Source of the DNA: Cladocopium goreaui | Taxonomy: Eukaryota; Sar; Dinophyceae; Suessiales; Symbiodiniaceae | Length of the DNA stretch: 64,000 nucleotides | NCBI GenBank assembly: GCA_947184155.2 | Contig: CAMXCT020003358.1 | Span: forward strand, 147,001-211,000 | Direction of reading: 5' to 3' | Shown: one piece after another, positions 58,930 to 64,000 of the stretch | Numbering within the stretch: the first letter of the stretch is position 1 | Layout of the letters: the number at the start of each line of letters is the position of its first letter | Notes under the pieces: model-generated | Seen by the model: only the letters and a program-made list of their open reading frames with translations | What the model was told of the DNA's origin: nothing | The model's database searches: none | Program-made: the position numbers and the translations under genes

Positions 58930-60812
58930 CCTTAAGGCACATGCCAACTGAACACAGCGATCTCTGGGGTAGAGTGATAATATGACTTCATGATCTCTTA
59001 AGGCACATGCCAGCTGAACACAATGATCTTTGGACTAGTGAGAATGTCAATTCATGATCTCTTAAGGCACATGCCAACTGGACACAATGATCTTTGGGCT
59101 AGAGTGAGAATGTGACTTCATGATCTCTTAAGGCACATGCCAACTGGACTCAATGATCTTTGGGCTAGAGTGAGAATGTGACTTCAGGCTCTCTTAAGGC
59201 ACATGCCAACTGGACACAATGATCTTTGGGCTAGAGTGAGAATGTGACTTCATGATTTCTTAAGGCACATGCCAACTGGACACAATGATCTTTGGGCTAG
59301 AGTGAGAATGTGACTTCATGATCTCTTAAGGCACATGCAAACTGGACACAACGATCTCTGGGGTAGAGTGAGAATGTGACTTCATGATCTCTTAAGGCAC
59401 ATGCCAACTGGACACAATGATCTTTGGGCTAGAGTGAGAATGTGACTTCATGATTTCTTAAGGCACATGCCAGCTGAACACAATGATCTTTGGACTAGTG
59501 AGAATGTGAATTCATGATCTCTTAAGGCACATGCCAACTGGACACAATGATCTTTGGGCTAGAGTGAGAATGTGACTTCATGATCTCTTAAGGCACATGC
59601 CAACTGGACTCAATGATCTTTGGGCTAGAGTGAGAATGTGACTTCATGCTCTCTTAAGGCACATGCCAACTGGACACAATGATCTTTGGGCTAGAGTGAG
59701 AATGTGACTTCATGATCTCTTAAGGCGCATGCCAACTGGACACAATGATCTTTGGGCTAGAGTGAGAATGTGACTTCATGATCTCTTAAGGCACATGCCA
59801 ACTGGACTCAATGATCTTTGGGCTAGAGTGAGAATGTGACTTCATGCTCTCTTAAGGCACATGCCAACTGGACACAGTGATCTTTGGGCTAGAGTGAGAA
59901 TGTGACTTCATGATCTCTTCAGGCACATGCCAACTGGACACAATGATCTTTGGGCTAGAGTGAGAATGTGACTTCATGCTCTCTTAAGGCACATGCCAAC
60001 TGGACACATTGATCTTTGGGCTAGAGTGAGAATGTGACTTCATGATCTCTTGAGGCACATGCGAACTGGACACGGCGATCTCTGGGGTAGAGTGATAATG
60101 TGACTTCATGATCTGTTCAGACACATGCCAGTTGGACACAGTGATCTTTGGGCTAGAGTGAGAATGTGACTTCATGATCTCTTAAGGCACATGCCAACTG
60201 GACACAATGATCTTTGGGCTAGAGTGAGAATGTGACTTCATGATCTCTTAAGGCACATGCCAACTGGACACAATGATCTTTGGGCTAGGGTGAGAATGTG
60301 ACTTCATGATTTCTGAAGGCACATGCCAACTGGACACAATGATCTTTGGGCTAGAGTGAGAATGTGACTTCATGCTCTCTGAAGGCACATGCCAACTGGA
60401 CACAATGATCTTTGGGCTAGAGTGAGAATGTGACTTCATGATCTCTTAAGGCACATGCCAGCTGGACACAATGATCTTTGGGCTAGAGTGAGAATGTGAC
60501 TTCATGATCTCTTAAGGCACATGCCAACTGGACACAATGATCTTTGGGCTAGAGTGAGAATGTGACTTCATGATCTCTTAAGGCACATGCCAACTGGACA
60601 CAATGATCTCTGGGGTAGAGTGAGAATGTGACTTCATGATCTCTTAAGGCACATGCCAACTGGACACAATGATCTTTGGGCTAGAGTGAGAATGTGACTT
60701 CATGATCTCTTCAGGCACATGCCAACTGGACACAATGATCTTTGGGCTAGAGTGAGAATGTGACTTCATGATCTCTAAAGACACATGCCAACTGGACACA
60801 AAGATCTTTGGG
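58930..60812. repeat. 66-bp satellite, about 28 copies
   Basis: The unit is CTTAAGGCACATGCCAACTG, GACACAATGATCTTTGGGCT, AGAGTGAGAATGTGACTTCATGATCT, spaced mostly 66 bp (22 codons), with some 63-bp copies. Minus-strand ORFs such as MKSHSHSSPKIIVSSWHVP are repeat artefacts. Confidence 0.97.
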
Positions 60813-61003
60813 CTAGAGCGGCATTCCCTGGGCTTCCCGGGGCCGCGCGCCTGCAGCGCTTGGATGGATTCGCTTCTCGCATGCGGCGCAAGCGGGCCGC
60901 ACCCGCGGCATATGAGGCCAGCCCAATCCAAGCTTGCTCAAGTCGAAAATTTTAAGGGGGGTTGGATACGCCAAGTCTAATTATTTTGATTTTATTTTTC
61001 GAG

Positions 61004-61267
61004 CAATCCGATGATGACCCTGAGGTGGCACTCAAGTCGTCTTTTTGGGACGGTGTGCGCGAAGGGGGCGGCGGCAGCGTCCCGCACTGCTGCAAGGAGA
61101 AGGAGTTTGACCAGGGGGAGTGGCAAGAGGCGTGCCGGAAGCTGTTCCCCAAGTCCCTCACCAAGCTTCTCAATGGCCGCCCTGCTAAAGTGCCCAAGTG
61201 GCTTGCGAAGAAATGGGCCCTCTACTATCGCCTGCCTCTGGAGAAGAAGTTGCTTGGCCGAAAATAG
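61004..61267 (+). CDS. Duplicated small exon/gene, unknown (copy 1)
   Basis: An open frame follows a TTTTTCGAG acceptor-like site at 61,003 and ends in TAG at 61,267. It encodes about 87 residues beginning QSDDDPEVALKSSFWDGVRE and continuing CCKEKEFDQGEWQEACRKLF and KVPKWLAKKWALYYRLPLEK. Length and composition suggest a real C-terminal exon with a basic amphipathic end. It is repeated at 63,750-64,000, where the two single-base differences I see in about 250 nt are both synonymous. No family was recognised. No start codon in frame is clear, so it is presumed spliced. Confidence 0.5.
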   Translation, partial: QSDDDPEVALKSSFWDGVREGGGGSVPHCCKEKEFDQGEWQEACRKLFPKSLTKLLNGRPAKVPKWLAKKWALYYRLPLEKKLLGRK

Positions 61268-61720
61268 AACCTAAGCCCTGAGCATTGCCATGGGGTTGAA
61301 AGCCTTCGGTGCATTGTCCGTTTTCCTTCATATTATAACTATACATCTTGGTGTTGGGGTTTCCCTGTTTGGCGCTATGCGGCCACTGCCTCAGGTTGAA
61401 AGCGGTTGTTGATGCGAAGATCTTCACATACCCAAACACAAGGCTCACTGGCGAGCTGGAGGCCGGGGTCGGCGGGAGCGCCCGTCAACATCTCTTGTTG
61501 GCGTTGACCTTCTGCATTGTTGGGTCTCAGGATGCGTTGGCCGTTGGCTAAGTTGGAATATATGCTTGGTAGTTTGCCGGCGTCGGGATTTGGTTTTCAT
61601 GATTCCCCGAAGGCTTAGAAGCGCGTGTATATGTTTTTTTTTGGGGGGGTTCTGCGCCTGCGCTCTCCGTTAATTTCCGATATTTGAAAATTGCCAACGA
61701 TTCCGGCCCTCCTGCCTGCA

Positions 61721-61915
61721 ATGGAGGCGGAGCCCGACTTTTTCAAAGAGCTCGAAGAGAAGCTCGAGATGCTCATCTGCCCACTGCCCCAGAATCGCCC
61801 CGATGATTGTCTATCTGAAGACGAAGATGTTTCCGATGATGGGGGCCGGGAGGATGATGGTGAGGAGGTGGTTTTGAGCGACGAAGGCGTTCATGGAATG
61901 ACAGCCATGTCTTGA
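61721..61915 (+). CDS. Short acidic protein, unknown
   Basis: An ATG-initiated 64-residue ORF (MEAEPDFFKELEEKLEMLIC ... LSEDEDVSDDGGREDDGEEV) ending in TGA. It is highly acidic, with a CPLP segment. It lies 450 bp downstream of the 61,267 stop, within the duplicated unit, and could be its own gene or an exon of a larger one. Base composition is GC-richer than the flanking satellites. No function can be given. Confidence 0.4.
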   Translation: MEAEPDFFKELEEKLEMLICPLPQNRPDDCLSEDEDVSDDGGREDDGEEVVLSDEGVHGMTAMS

Positions 61916-62025
61916 AAGCTCGGCGGAGGCTCCACGGAGCGTAGTTTCACCAAATTATTTATCGCGGAAGCTCTCTTGAGTTTTGCTTCCCTGCGTGTCA
62001 ACCAACAACGCGTTTTTATTAAAAC

Positions 62026-62360
62026 TCAAACTGACTTGAGATGTTTTCTCTGATGTCTAAACTTCCCTAAGTAAGAACGGAGTAGCAATTCATCGTGTAT
62101 AAAATCACCTCTGCAGTGAAACCTTTGCAACCACTTCGCTGGATAAACATATATCTTGTGCTGTGACTTTTCCATATCAAGGGTTGTGGAGAGGCGGGCA
62201 ATAAAAATTGTTTTCATTTCAAACAAGTTCACTTTCTCAGCATTTCGGGGGTCAACTCGCTTTGGCAGGTTTGAGTCCACTTTCACAGTCAGAACTTGCT
62301 TTTCCAATTTGGTGTCCAGCAAAACATGGACCTCCGGGGCTTTCGTAAGCGATGGGTGCC
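62026..62360 (-). CDS. Possible gene fragment, unknown
   Basis: A minus-strand frame without early ATG but with protein-like composition: EVHVLLDTKLEKQVLTVKVD, FEMKTIFIARLSTTLDMEKS, YVYPAKWLQRFHCRGDFIHD. It ends at 62,026. The upstream edge runs into the 66-bp satellite, so a 5' part may have been cut off by the repeat expansion. No family was recognised. Confidence 0.35.
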
Positions 62361-62371
62361 GCAGTCCGAGA

Positions 62372-63555
62372 ATGTGACTTCATGATCTCTTAAGGCACAT
62401 GCCAACTGGACACAATGATCTTTGGGCTAGAGTCTGCTAGAGTGAAAATGTGACTTCATGATCTCTTAACGTAAGTGCCCGCTGGACACAATGATCTTTG
62501 GGCTATAGCGAGAATGTGACTTCATGATCTCTTAAGGCACATGCCAACTGGACACAATGATCTCTGGGGTAGAGTGAGAATGTGACTTCATGATCTCTTA
62601 AGGCACATGCCAACTGGACACAATGATCTTTGGGCTAGAGTGAGAATGTGACTTCATGCTCTCTTAAGGCACATGCCAACTGGACACATTGATCTTTGGG
62701 CTAGAGTGAGAATGTGACTTCATGATCTCTTGAGGCACATGCGAACTGGACACGGCGATCTCTGGGGTAGAGTGATAATGTGACTTCATGATCTGTTCAG
62801 ACACATGCCAGTTGGACACAGTGATCTTTGGGCTAGAGTGAGAATGTGACTTCATGATCTCTTAAGGCACATGCCAACTGGACACAATGATCTTTGGGCT
62901 AGAGTGAGAATGTGACTTCATGATCTCTTAAGGCACATGCCAACTGGACACAATGATCTTTGGGCTAGAGTGAGAATGTGACTTCATGATCTCTTAAGGC
63001 ACATGCCAACTGGACACAACGATCTCTGGGCTAGAGTGAGAATGTGACTTCATGATCTCTTAAGGCACATGCCAGCTGGACACAATGATCTTTGGGCTGT
63101 AGCGAGAATGTGACTTCATGCTCTCTGAAGGCACATGGCAACTGGACACATTGTTCTCTTGGGTAGAGTGAGAATGTGACTTCATGATCCCTTAAGGCAC
63201 ATGCCAGATGGACACAATGATCTTTGGGCTGGGGTGAGAATGTGACATCATGATCTCTTAACGTAAGTGCCCGCTGGACACAATGATCTCTGGGGTAGAG
63301 TGAGAATGTGACTTCATGATCTCTTAAGGCACATGCCAACTGGACACAATGATCTCTGGGGTAGAGTGAGAATGTGACGTCATGATCTCTTAAGGCACAT
63401 GCCAACTGGACACAATGATCTTTGGGCTAGAGTGAGAATGTGACTTCATGATCTCTTCAGGCACATGCCAACTGGACACAATGATCTTTGGGCTAGAGTG
63501 AGAATGTGACTTCATGATCTCTAAAGACACATGCCAACTGGACACAAAGATCTTT
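62372..63555. repeat. 66-bp satellite, second block of about 18 copies
   Basis: This is the same unit as at 58,930-60,812. The variants at 62,640-62,830 (GACACATTGATC, GACACGGCGATC, CAGTTGGACACAGTGATC) reproduce those at 59,960-60,150 in order, showing block duplication. Confidence 0.96.
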
Positions 63556-63749
63556 GGGCTAGAGCGGCATTCCCTGGGCTTCCCGGGGCCGCGCGCCTGC
63601 AGCGCTTGGATGGATTCGCTTCTCGCATGCGGCGCAAGCGGGCCGCACCCGCGGCATATGAGGCCAGCCCAATCCAAGCTTGCTCAAGTCGAAAACTTTC
63701 ATGGGGATTTGGATACGCCAAGTCTAATTATTTTGATTTTATTTTTCGA

Positions 63750-64000
63750 GCAATCCGATGATGACCCTGAGGTGGCGCTCAAGTCGTCTTTTTGGGACGG
63801 TGTGCGCGAAGGCGGCGGCGGCAGCGTCCCGCACTGCTGCAAGGAGAAGGAGTTTGACCAGGGGGAGTGGCAAGAGGCGTGCCGGAAGCTGTTCCCCAAG
63901 TCCCTCACCAAGCTTCTCAATGGCCGCCCTGCTAAAGTGCCCAAGTGGCTTGCGAAGAAATGGGCCCTCTACTATCGCCTGCCTCTGGAGAAGAAGTTGC
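63750..64000 (+). CDS. Duplicated small exon/gene, copy 2, cut by window end
   Basis: This is the same frame as at 61,004-61,267. It differs by GCA to GCG and GGG to GGC, both silent, over the overlap. Its final part lies beyond the window. Confidence 0.5.

Larger units (their letters stand above)
60821..64000 (+). repeat. 2.7-kb segmental tandem duplication, second copy runs off the window
   Basis: Sequence from GCATTCCCTGGGCTTCCCGG at 60,821 recurs at 63,567, an offset of 2,746 bp. The satellite part shows an offset of 2,680 bp, one 66-bp unit less. The second copy continues to the end of the window in the middle of the duplicated ORF. Confidence 0.93.

Noticed and set aside
59984-63405. 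MKSHSHSSPKIIVSSWHVP minus ORFs
   Set aside because: They are products of the 66-bp satellite (22 codons). Stops differ between copies and no start context is conserved.

Overview
The window looks like nuclear DNA of a dinoflagellate, most likely a Symbiodiniaceae alga. Short exons sit in long AT-rich introns. Every acceptor I could fix by reading-frame continuity is AG followed by G. Donors are a mix of GT, GC and GA. Protein families and tandem repeats that I remember from Symbiodinium gene models occur here; that recollection is unverified because no search was possible.

Plus-strand, intron-rich half (1-36.8 kb). The 3' part of a helical-repeat gene is traceable at 565-7389. It is followed on the same strand by a gene identified with high confidence as D-2-hydroxyglutarate dehydrogenase (D2HGDH). 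D2HGDH starts at 8049 with a mitochondrial-type leader and can be followed exon by exon to about 36,783, where its FAD-binding half ends; the C-terminal half was not found. Its sixth intron (12,097-33,308, about 21.2 kb) holds a second set of plus-strand exons (14.1-27.9 kb). These encode a basic Lys/Pro/Ala-rich protein, a protein with an EFFAG methyltransferase-like motif, a GIY-YIG-like domain and a large transposase-like ORF with HGDEG and DFWHSFHLG motifs. Simple-sequence arrays follow, including 3 kb of TGTATGTAA-type satellite. Small inverted-repeat elements sit in D2HGDH introns (10.1 and 36.5 kb) and just beyond (37.1-37.8 kb).

Minus-strand, intron-poor part (41.8-53.9 kb). Uninterrupted ORFs here are all on the minus strand: a coiled-coil protein, an unknown 180-residue protein, two tandem paralogous dual-specificity-phosphatase-like proteins (CX5R active sites), and a protein with two AP2-like repeats. 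The AP2-like protein shares a C-terminal domain with one of the phosphatases. A degenerate motif of about 20 bp recurs more than 20 times between 39.6 and 55.4 kb, mostly between these ORFs. The two halves converge at 36.8-41.8 kb, a strand-switch region.

Repeat-dominated end (43.4-47 kb and 54.3-64 kb). Arrays have units of 16, 72, 30, 207, 160, about 15 and 66 bp. The 66-bp array and its flank are duplicated about 2.7 kb apart and carry short ORFs. I saw no rRNA, tRNA or CRISPR array.
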